Below, piece after piece: positions 1-8,094 of a stretch of 26,538 nt of DNA. Positions within the stretch are counted from its first letter, which is position 1. Every line of letters begins with the position of its first letter. The DNA is from a virus: IMG/VR virus record IMGVR_UViG_3300021442_000731, positions 1 to 26,538 of that record. One strand, 5' to 3'. The notes below the pieces were generated by a model, which saw only the letters and a program-made list of their open reading frames with translations, searched no databases and was not told where the DNA came from. Position numbers and translations under genes: made by a program.

Positions 1-191
1 TTTTCTATTTTATCCACAGTATTACTTAATCTGTCAAGCTCAGCCTTATGTTCTTCTCTTTCTGTAAGAAACTTCTGGGTAGCTTGACGAGATAATCTAT
101 GTCTATTTAGGGCGTCTTTATCTGTGGCTAAAAGTGCCTTCGAATGTATATCCCTAACAAAACGAGGGTCTTCGGTTTGTACTTTACTCAT
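1..191 (-). CDS. Hypothetical coiled-coil virion protein, N-terminal part (cut by window edge)
   Basis: The first 63 codons of a minus-strand gene whose 3' end lies outside the window. The ATG at 189-191 overlaps the last codons of the upstream DUF4815 gene (GATGAGTAA) by 8 bases, so the two are probably translationally coupled. The visible protein begins MSKVQTEDPRFVRDIHSKAL and continues as a charged, Lys/Glu/Arg-rich stretch with leucines spaced as in a coiled coil (about residues 30-63). Short proteins with an N-terminal FVRD..SKALL.TD pattern occur beside baseplate and fibre genes of marine T4-like phages, as I recall them; none has a function known to me. The position at the end of the baseplate array suggests a structural or fibre-associated role, but this is inference. 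Confidence 0.7.
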   Translation of the reverse strand, partial: MSKVQTEDPRFVRDIHSKALLATDKDALNRHRLSRQATQKFLTEREEHKAELDRLSNTVDKIE

Positions 192-3100
192 CCAATGCTA
201 TTGCCCTTAAATCTTTCACTTTAGGAACTTTTAATGTGCTAGAAGAAAGTAAACATAACTTAATTGAAAATGTTTTAAATTTCTTATAATTAGTTCCACT
301 GTCATCTGTATAATCAATTGAATCCCCAGGAGACCTATATATAAGCTCTTTATAATCATCTTCGTTCAAAGAATGAACAGAAGTAGCTGTTTCTTGTGTT
401 AATTGTATATAGTCTCTATCATCGAATGATGATGGATCATCTGGACTCAATACTTTTGCATACACGTGTATTACTGCAGTTTCTGGTTTATAAGCACTAA
501 TAATAACTTTTATATCTTCTGCTTCAAAACCATCTTCAAGATTAACTTTTCTTGTAATATATTTAGCGTTAATAGGTCCACCTTGTGGATCTAATTCACT
601 GCTAATAACAACATTTGCGTAGTTACTGCCAGTATGTCCCGAATCTGTTATTACTACCGTTGGTGTTGCAGTATATCCAGAGCCTCCATTAGTAATTGTT
701 GTATCAGTAATTAATCCTGCAGCAACTGTTAAATCCATTGTAGCGCCTGTACCATTCCCTCCAGAAATAGTTGCAACAGCTGAAGATGTATAACTCGCTC
801 CTGCATTAACTATATATACCTGTCCATCTGCAATGGCAGCATTATCAACATCATTTTCAATAGTAGTTAAACTAAATCTTGAAAGATCAATCATCGGAGA
901 AACAAATTTTGAAGTAGAACGAATTGTAATATGAGCACTAAAACAATTTGCTGTATTTGCCTTCATCATCATTCGTTCTTCCGGATAAACATTTTTATCT
1001 CTTTCGCCTGTCACATAATTTGTTGTTGAATATCCTCCAGCCGTATTAGTAGTCTTATATGCAAATCCAACTGTTGAACTATCAAATTGCATTAGTGATG
1101 AATTAAATTTATAAACATCAGAATAAACATTAGTTGTTGCTGCTGATTGACTAGATGTATTAGACATCAAGATTATATTACCTTGATTTATTGTAGTAAA
1201 ATGACATCTATTAACTCTCATCATTAATGATTCACCCGGAGATGTTTGTGGCATACCAGCATTAGTTGGCAAATATAATGTTTCAATATTTGGTTGTTTC
1301 GGTATTCTGATATTAGGACTAATCGATGTTGTGCTCAATGGACTCAATCCTTGTATTGCTGTCCATAATTGATATTCAGAACTATTTGAAATAATAACTA
1401 ATGCATACTCATCACCTGGTAAATATACTGGCGCTGGAAATTCAAATGTAGTATAATGAGATGTATTTGCTGAATCTGGCGCGGTCAGAACAGTATTAAT
1501 TTCTTCAGGCCTCTTCGAAATTTCTGCATGTGGAATAATGGTACCTGAACTTGGATAACCATTAATCATTGGTCTAATTTGTAATGTTACAGTTAATTGC
1601 GGTGTTGAACTATTAGCAGTTGCCTTTTGTCTAAACCATAAATCTACTGATTTAATAAAAGCACCTTCTGGAAAATTACTCTTATTAACTAAAAATGTTT
1701 GAGTCATGGGATCCATCCATCCGGATGATCCTTCAACTCTATTAATAGGACTAGATATTACATTTTCATTAGTAACATCTTCTCTTCGCGAAATAGACGG
1801 CCTAGTTGAAACTGAAGTAGGTTCTCTACCATCTACCATTCCTCTTGCATGAAAAGTACATTCTGCTGCCATAGTAGAACTTGAAACTACATCAGATTCA
1901 TGATCTGTAACTCTTAATAATCTTTCACCTGACTTATGAGCATATGCTGGCACAGAAAGAACTCCAGCAAATTCACCAGCCTGGTTAGATGCCATATAAT
2001 CTGCTTGACCTTTTGTTGGAACAGTTCTATTTGATATAACTCCTGTTACTCCGCTATTTGAAGTAAGAATAGTTGTTGAACCTGGTGAAAAACTTTGATC
2101 TATATCGGCATTATCACCATTTTGATCTACTGCTTTAATTACTTTAATATATGCGGTCGCGGTTCCACCTGAAGTAGTTAATTTTGGTAATATAACTTGC
2201 GCAACATTTGAACCTTCAGATATTGTTTCACCTAACTTCAAATGTTTGTCTGTATCAACACCATTAAGTGTTACAAAAGGCATTGGATAAACATTAGCTG
2301 TTACATTATCACCATCGAAGAATATGTAAACATTTGTTACAGGCTTTACTCCTTTAGCTACAAAATAAATTCTTTGATCATCTGGAGCATATTGTGAATT
2401 AAGCTCATGAGCACGCAACCAGAAAGTCACAGAAATATCTGTAACCTTATTACCAAGTGATCTTTTAATTGAATCTGGAATATTTTTTGAAGTTATGCCT
2501 TTTCGTGTTTGTCCTTGTGAAATAAGATTTGCTTTTCTTATTCCGCTAGAAGTAGAGCCGGCGTCTTTAACACTTATTTCTGGTTCTGGATTAATTTGTT
2601 CACCATGCCAATTCTTAGTCCAGTTATCCCACTGTGATCCATGACCCCCTCTATATGCACCAAATTGCCAGTTATCATTTACACCTTCTATATTAACTAA
2701 TACTTCCGGTCTTGTGTTAGTATCATACCATAAATCAGAATCCGGATATGTTTTAACACCGCCAGAAAATTGAGCCAAGGCAAATGGATTAATTGCTTTA
2801 TAAGTACTTGCTAAAGGTTGGTTAACCAAATTAGCAGATGTAAAAGGCAATGTTACTAATTCTTTTCCGGGTAAATGCCAAGAAACATTATTACTAGATC
2901 CGCCTGTCATATAAAAAGAATAATTATCTGTTTTAAATGGAGCTCTTAATTCATTTCTTTCTATATCAATTGAACATCTATAATCATTATTAATTACATC
3001 ACCAACTGAATGTCCTTTAAATCCATCTACTAAAATTCCATTTTTAAATCTATCACCAGCAGGATTGAAAAGCGAATCTTGTGTTGATCCACCAGAAATA

Positions 3101-6100
3101 GATGAAGCAGCTGCCTCTTTTTCCAACATTGATAATGCAGTATAATATTCTAAATTTTCAATTCTTTTTTCTAATTTACCAATATCTCTCATTGTATAAC
3201 GTCTATTATCAATATACTTTGTTTTAACATCATCCGTACTAAAAGTATATGGCGGAATAGTTAACGTATACAATGTCATGGAATCATCATCATCCGGAGG
3301 AGAAATTGGTTCTAATGCTGGGATTCCTTTAATTACTCTAAATTTCTTATCTTTAGATAAAGCCAATTTATCTTTACGACCCAAATAATATTGTGTATTA
3401 AATTGTAATGTATATTCCGGATCCGGTGTTCCACCGGCAGAACCTAACTGCGAAGATGGAATTGCTTCGTTATTAGATGTCATATCATTTGTCGTGTTAG
3501 AACCTTTATCGTTATTTGCTGAATAACGTGTAGGTCTAAAATCTATACAATCCCTTAATTGTATTTCTTGACCAGTTGTAGGACTTGTATATTTTGAAAT
3601 AGCAGAAAAATCAAACCCTTTTCTTTTAACACCATCTAAGCCATAATGATAGCCGGTATTAGAACTTACATCTGCATATGATGCAATTGAAAAATAACCT
3701 GCGAGAGCATCTTGAATTGGAGGTGTCAAAGCCGGATTACTAAAATGATCAACAATTGCTAATACTTGTCCTTTCGGAGAAGGGCTTCCAGGTTTTAATA
3801 TAATAGAAGACCAATCATAATAATTATCTCGTTGTCCATTATCTAAATCATAATTACTAGTAATATCTGAGGCAGTTGTTGAAGTCACTTCATCAAGCGC
3901 AGTTAACATTGCTGAACTTACAGGAGCTGCAGGATCTCCGGAATCAATTATATATACCAAATTAACAACATCAGAAATCATTAAATTATCTTTTTTGCCA
4001 GCAACTTTATTAGGAGTAGCAAAATGTACTTGTCCTTTAGATATATCTGAATTAGAAGACAAGTTGGTTGTATTCCCAATTGTTAATGTTTTAGATCTTG
4101 GCGAAGCATTTGCTGTTCTAATAGTTGATGTTACTTCAACTTGATATGCTCCATTTTTTGAATTTAAATTTAATGTTGTTTGAGTCGAACTATCAATAGT
4201 TGCTGTTCTACCTGTAGCATTATCAAAATTTAATATCTGCCCTTCAGTTAATTCTTCACCTGATATATTATCAATAGGGGGATTAGACGGATCATCAATT
4301 GTTTTTATAGTTACTGTATATAATTCTTTTGCTGTTGATGCGGGTTGTGCACCAGACCCTATAAAGGTACCAGCACTAGTTGACACAGTGGTCGTGCCTG
4401 CAATCGGTACAGAAACTACTTGAACTGTTTTAAATGTATAAGTAACCCCATCAGGTATAGTGGCCAAAGGTGAAAATGGTAATTGAAATAATAATGTATT
4501 TTTACTTACCCCAGATAATAGAGCTGTTCCTTCAGGATCATTATTAAATTTTGATAACTTATCAATATCTGCTTGTGTTGTTTTTACAACATGAGTATTA
4601 TTAGCAGCATTTAATTGATCAATAGCAGTATGTTTTACAATTAACGATCCTAAATCTTGAAATTTAAAAGAAATAGTAAATGATGAATTTGATAATACCT
4701 TTTGTGATAGAGCAGTATTAGCTTTAATGGTATGTTGTGAACCTATAGCAATATATTCCGCAACAGTAACAGTATCACTTGAAACAGTAGAGCCATTTGT
4801 AGTATTAACAGTTAATGTTGCACCTTTATATGCGCCATTTGCATAAGATGTGAGGCGCGCCGGTACGCCAATAGTTGTTAAATCATCACCTTCACCGGAC
4901 ACCTCGCCAGCGATAGTTTGATTTAAACGTATATCATATATTCGTGAAGAATATACAGAATGATAATGTGAAGTATTAGATGAAGATAAATCTGCTTGTT
5001 CCCAATCAAACGATCTTACTCTAGCTGTTCCCATTTTTGTTTGATTGTATTTTGTTAATGCATTAGTATCATTAGACATAGCATTAACAGCAGCGGAAGG
5101 ACAACAATGCAAATCTACAAGTTCATGTTTAGAGATATCAAAAGAACCTAAAACATTTTTAAGATATAAGGAATTACCATAATCTGATGCGATGATATAA
5201 TCTGATACATTTGCAGTATCACGACCTCTTTCTACATCAATATATTGTGTTGCAATACTTTCATATTCATAACCTTTTACATATGCTTTTCCTGCTTCTA
5301 ATCCTACTGAAAATAAAGCAGTATTACCTTGTTTATGAGGTTTTAATTGAATCCCAAACGGCCGAACTGTATACGAACCTGATTCATCATATGTTCTTCG
5401 TGCTAATGTTTTTTCAAGTTCACCATACATTGGGAATTTAGTTTCGGAAACCTTTACACCCTCTTCCATCCTAACTAATTCTATAAATTTTTCCCCAGCA
5501 AATTCTGTAATAGTATCAGAAGTTTTTGTAGTAGTTCCATCTGTGGCAACTACTTCAGTTACAATATCTAAAGATGTTAACGTCAAAAGCATTTTAAATC
5601 TGTCGGCACCAGGCGCGGCATAATTAGCAGTACCCTGTGCGTTATCTAAAATAGACGGATCATCATCTGTTTGAACAATAGATTCTGTTACTGTTAATCC
5701 AATTCTTTTGGTTGGGAAGTTACTATACTTGGCTAAGGCAACAGTTTGCGCGAGAACTATAACAAAATATCCACTTACATAAAAACATCCTTCTGTAATA
5801 CTTGCAAGAGAAGCTGTATTTTGAGCATATGCAACACCAGAAGTTCCACTTAAACTGACTGTATTAGCTTGTGTTGGTGTTGTTTCTAAAGTGGAAATTG
5901 TTTCACCATCTAGAAAATTTCCACCACCCAATTTAGAAAAAATTAATGTGGGTTGATCTGATACAGTAACAGCTTCGGCTTGAATAACTAAACCTTTTGC
6001 TCCTGAAGTTTCACCTGTAATAGTTTTTCCCGCAAATGAACCTATTGTAACATCTGCATTATCAAATGCGGATTCTAACTTTAAAGAATTAACTTGTGTA

Positions 6101-6315
6101 TTGAGTGTTACATCCCCACCGAAAACTTTGCTGCCTTCTTTGAAGATATGATCACCAAACCTGGTAACTTGCTCCTGCAAGATGGTTTGCATTTGGGTAA
6201 GTTCCCTTGCCTGAACAGCAAAACCAGGTCTGAATAAAACTCTATGAAAGTTTTTATCTTTATCATAGTCATCATAGTATGGTGCAATGTTAAAATTAGT
6301 TTTTACGCCTGACAC
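184..6315 (-). CDS. Large DUF4815-domain baseplate/tail-fibre structural protein (2043 aa)
   Basis: Very large virion protein, probably at the baseplate periphery in the place of T4 gp9/gp10, where fibres attach; that role is inferred from position. The N-terminus (residues 7-60) carries the DUF4815 signature, with APYYDDYDKDKNFHRVLFRP followed by a Gln/Glu-rich helix. Around residues 1035-1070 is a short coiled coil (RYTMRDIGKLEKRIENLEYY). Residues about 1530-1670 look like a beta-sandwich (GWMDPMTQTFLV to a YALVI strand), and residues about 1825-1900 hold two tandem Gly-Tyr beta repeats (NAGASYT, NGGSGYT). The rest is Ser/Thr/Asn-rich beta sequence. The start is GTG: the codon just upstream in frame is TAA, and the next Met is residue 42, inside the conserved domain, so GTG at 6313-6315 is effectively forced. 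It lies 23 bases after gp8 and overlaps the next gene by 8. No enzymatic motif is visible. Confidence 0.85.
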   Translation of the reverse strand: MSGVKTNFNIAPYYDDYDKDKNFHRVLFRPGFAVQARELTQMQTILQEQVTRFGDHIFKEGSKVFGGDVTLNTQVNSLKLESAFDNADVTIGSFAGKTITGETSGAKGLVIQAEAVTVSDQPTLIFSKLGGGNFLDGETISTLETTPTQANTVSLSGTSGVAYAQNTASLASITEGCFYVSGYFVIVLAQTVALAKYSNFPTKRIGLTVTESIVQTDDDPSILDNAQGTANYAAPGADRFKMLLTLTSLDIVTEVVATDGTTTKTSDTITEFAGEKFIELVRMEEGVKVSETKFPMYGELEKTLARRTYDESGSYTVRPFGIQLKPHKQGNTALFSVGLEAGKAYVKGYEYESIATQYIDVERGRDTANVSDYIIASDYGNSLYLKNVLGSFDISKHELVDLHCCPSAAVNAMSNDTNALTKYNQTKMGTARVRSFDWEQADLSSSNTSHYHSVYSSRIYDIRLNQTIAGEVSGEGDDLTTIGVPARLTSYANGAYKGATLTVNTTNGSTVSSDTVTVAEYIAIGSQHTIKANTALSQKVLSNSSFTISFKFQDLGSLIVKHTAIDQLNAANNTHVVKTTQADIDKLSKFNNDPEGTALLSGVSKNTLLFQLPFSPLATIPDGVTYTFKTVQVVSVPIAGTTTVSTSAGTFIGSGAQPASTAKELYTVTIKTIDDPSNPPIDNISGEELTEGQILNFDNATGRTATIDSSTQTTLNLNSKNGAYQVEVTSTIRTANASPRSKTLTIGNTTNLSSNSDISKGQVHFATPNKVAGKKDNLMISDVVNLVYIIDSGDPAAPVSSAMLTALDEVTSTTASDITSNYDLDNGQRDNYYDWSSIILKPGSPSPKGQVLAIVDHFSNPALTPPIQDALAGYFSIASYADVSSNTGYHYGLDGVKRKGFDFSAISKYTSPTTGQEIQLRDCIDFRPTRYSANNDKGSNTTNDMTSNNEAIPSSQLGSAGGTPDPEYTLQFNTQYYLGRKDKLALSKDKKFRVIKGIPALEPISPPDDDDSMTLYTLTIPPYTFSTDDVKTKYIDNRRYTMRDIGKLEKRIENLEYYTALSMLEKEAAASSISGGSTQDSLFNPAGDRFKNGILVDGFKGHSVGDVINNDYRCSIDIERNELRAPFKTDNYSFYMTGGSSNNVSWHLPGKELVTLPFTSANLVNQPLASTYKAINPFALAQFSGGVKTYPDSDLWYDTNTRPEVLVNIEGVNDNWQFGAYRGGHGSQWDNWTKNWHGEQINPEPEISVKDAGSTSSGIRKANLISQGQTRKGITSKNIPDSIKRSLGNKVTDISVTFWLRAHELNSQYAPDDQRIYFVAKGVKPVTNVYIFFDGDNVTANVYPMPFVTLNGVDTDKHLKLGETISEGSNVAQVILPKLTTSGGTATAYIKVIKAVDQNGDNADIDQSFSPGSTTILTSNSGVTGVISNRTVPTKGQADYMASNQAGEFAGVLSVPAYAHKSGERLLRVTDHESDVVSSSTMAAECTFHARGMVDGREPTSVSTRPSISRREDVTNENVISSPINRVEGSSGWMDPMTQTFLVNKSNFPEGAFIKSVDLWFRQKATANSSTPQLTVTLQIRPMINGYPSSGTIIPHAEISKRPEEINTVLTAPDSANTSHYTTFEFPAPVYLPGDEYALVIISNSSEYQLWTAIQGLSPLSTTSISPNIRIPKQPNIETLYLPTNAGMPQTSPGESLMMRVNRCHFTTINQGNIILMSNTSSQSAATTNVYSDVYKFNSSLMQFDSSTVGFAYKTTNTAGGYSTTNYVTGERDKNVYPEERMMMKANTANCFSAHITIRSTSKFVSPMIDLSRFSLTTIENDVDNAAIADGQVYIVNAGASYTSSAVATISGGNGTGATMDLTVAAGLITDTTITNGGSGYTATPTVVITDSGHTGSNYANVVISSELDPQGGPINAKYITRKVNLEDGFEAEDIKVIISAYKPETAVIHVYAKVLSPDDPSSFDDRDYIQLTQETATSVHSLNEDDYKELIYRSPGDSIDYTDDSGTNYKKFKTFSIKLCLLSSSTLKVPKVKDLRAIALDE
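640..830 (-). repeat. Two tandem Gly-Tyr beta repeats in the DUF4815 protein
   Basis: Two adjacent protein repeats of about 35 residues share a pattern of a hydrophobic strand, a Gly-x-x-Tyr-Thr turn, a second strand and a Gly/Asp turn (VYIVNAGASYTSSAVATI and TTITNGGSGYTATPTVVI). Similar units are found once in the gp8-like protein and several times in the gp7-like protein of this window. Confidence 0.6.
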
Positions 6316-6338
6316 TTATATCTCTTTCAGTTAAATTA

Positions 6339-8066
6339 TTAGAAGTTAATTATCAACTTAACATCTTCAATTTGGTCACTTGCTCTTGAAATTGGTGATC
6401 TATTTTCAACATATAAAATATCACCAGTATATTGTTTTAAGTCAGGTCCTTCAATAGCACTTGTATTAGCAGTTGTTGCACCACCGGATACAGTTAAAGC
6501 TTCATTAGATTGAAAAGAACCTGCTGTTTCGTCCCAACCATCTGAAGCATTTGAACCTTTAGTAACTTGAGACAATCTCAACTTACTTGTGCCTGAAGTC
6601 CAATCAACCACTCTTCCGGTTGCACCTGATACTGACCCTGTTACCAATTGATCAGAAGCATATGCAGATCCAGAAAAGGATTGTACTGTAATTCTAAGTG
6701 CCTGGTCAGCTAATGAAATTGTTGCTGGTATTCCTAAATCGTTATCTTGAGTAGTATTAGCAGCATTTGGATGCGAAATTAAACCAATTTTTCTAAAGTC
6801 ATTGGCAACGGTAAATTCACCAGACTCGTCATTTTCAAGCCTTACATTAACCATAACATTATAACCACCTAATTCTTCAGTTGAATCAAAGCCATGACCA
6901 CCTTTTGGTTCAATAACAGCCTGAACTGTTGCATCATCTGTATTCCAAGAATTATTTGCTAATACATTAACAATAGCATTTGTATATCCTGAACCTGCGG
7001 CTATTGTTACAACATCAGTTAACCCTGAAGTATTAGTTCCATTTGCTCTTGCATTCGCAGATTCGCCGTCACCTAAGATTTGTAATCTAGGTGCAACTTG
7101 AAAACTATCACCTTGTCCAGCTGCAGCCGAAGTAGCAGGTGCAAAAGTAATAACTTTTGTGCTACCAACATAATCTGTAATAGTTCCGCCTTGTCCTTCA
7201 GCGTCACCTGATGTAAAGAAAATATCTGAACCAATATAGATATTATCTGCAGCACTAGCAGTACTGTGAATACGAACAGAAGTAGTCGTATGTGAATATG
7301 CACTTCCAAAACCATTATCTAATGTGTTTGTTTCAAAAATCAAATATTCCACACCGCCAACTGTTCCGTTAGCAGTTTTTCTATAAATGTTAACAGCACC
7401 ATCCACAGCACTGTTTTCAACAGCTCTCTGTAAGGTGTTTTCCTGTGTGGCCGAAGCCATAACAGTATTTTGATAACGTACTTGTTGTACTGGAATATAA
7501 TTGGTTGTTACAAATTTCAGTGCCGAAGCAGCAGAAATTGTAAACATATATTTCCATTTATAACCATCAGAACCTGGTGTAACAATAGTTGTTGCTTGAC
7601 CAATTGGTTTTGCTAAACTATTACCCCCAGTGTTATTATTTGCTAAACACTTATATACATTATATTCATCTGTTAAGACATAAAAAGAATTTGCGAGCAT
7701 AGTATTTTCACTATTATTATAAGCGAAATATGGTGTATTGTTTGCCCAATTATATCTAGGAATACAATGTGTTACATCAGTAGATACAACTTTTTTAGCT
7801 GCAATCATATCTTTCCAATGATTATAATAAGTATTTGAAACTGAATCGGTGGGTGTAGGAGGTACTGTGTCTGTATCTGCCGCCGCGGCTCCTGCTACAT
7901 TAGCCCAGTTCTGGACACCACCGATAAAAAGATACATATTAGATTCTAAGTATGTATCGCCCGCGACTGTGTTCGCAAAAGTCGTCATTCCGCGATCTTC
8001 GTCAAAAGACTCCCGAAACTGTCTTGCATTGAACATTCTAAATTTATTTGTTACTAAAGCCGGCAT
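6339..8066 (-). CDS. 8: Baseplate wedge protein gp8-like (575 aa)
   Basis: Baseplate wedge subunit; in T4, gp8 dimers bind gp7 and gp10 in each wedge. The N-terminal 200 residues match the gp8 type of marine T4-like phages: TNKFRMFNARQFRESF, then NMYLFIGGVQNW, IPRYNW, FYVLTDEYNVYKCL and DGYKWKYMFTISAA.ALKF. At 575 residues it is much longer than T4 gp8 (334), and the extra part is beta-rich: a Gly-Tyr repeat near residue 360 (VTIAAGSGYT) and a SGATGRVVDW unit near the C-terminus. The ATG at 8064-8066 is preceded by a GGAG ribosome site 7 bases upstream. It follows the gp7-like gene by 28 bases, the same order as 7-8 in T4. No motif suggests an enzyme. Confidence 0.88.
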   Translation of the reverse strand: MPALVTNKFRMFNARQFRESFDEDRGMTTFANTVAGDTYLESNMYLFIGGVQNWANVAGAAAADTDTVPPTPTDSVSNTYYNHWKDMIAAKKVVSTDVTHCIPRYNWANNTPYFAYNNSENTMLANSFYVLTDEYNVYKCLANNNTGGNSLAKPIGQATTIVTPGSDGYKWKYMFTISAASALKFVTTNYIPVQQVRYQNTVMASATQENTLQRAVENSAVDGAVNIYRKTANGTVGGVEYLIFETNTLDNGFGSAYSHTTTSVRIHSTASAADNIYIGSDIFFTSGDAEGQGGTITDYVGSTKVITFAPATSAAAGQGDSFQVAPRLQILGDGESANARANGTNTSGLTDVVTIAAGSGYTNAIVNVLANNSWNTDDATVQAVIEPKGGHGFDSTEELGGYNVMVNVRLENDESGEFTVANDFRKIGLISHPNAANTTQDNDLGIPATISLADQALRITVQSFSGSAYASDQLVTGSVSGATGRVVDWTSGTSKLRLSQVTKGSNASDGWDETAGSFQSNEALTVSGGATTANTSAIEGPDLKQYTGDILYVENRSPISRASDQIEDVKLIINF

Positions 8067-8094
8067 TCGATAACTCCAATCTTTTATTAATTAA

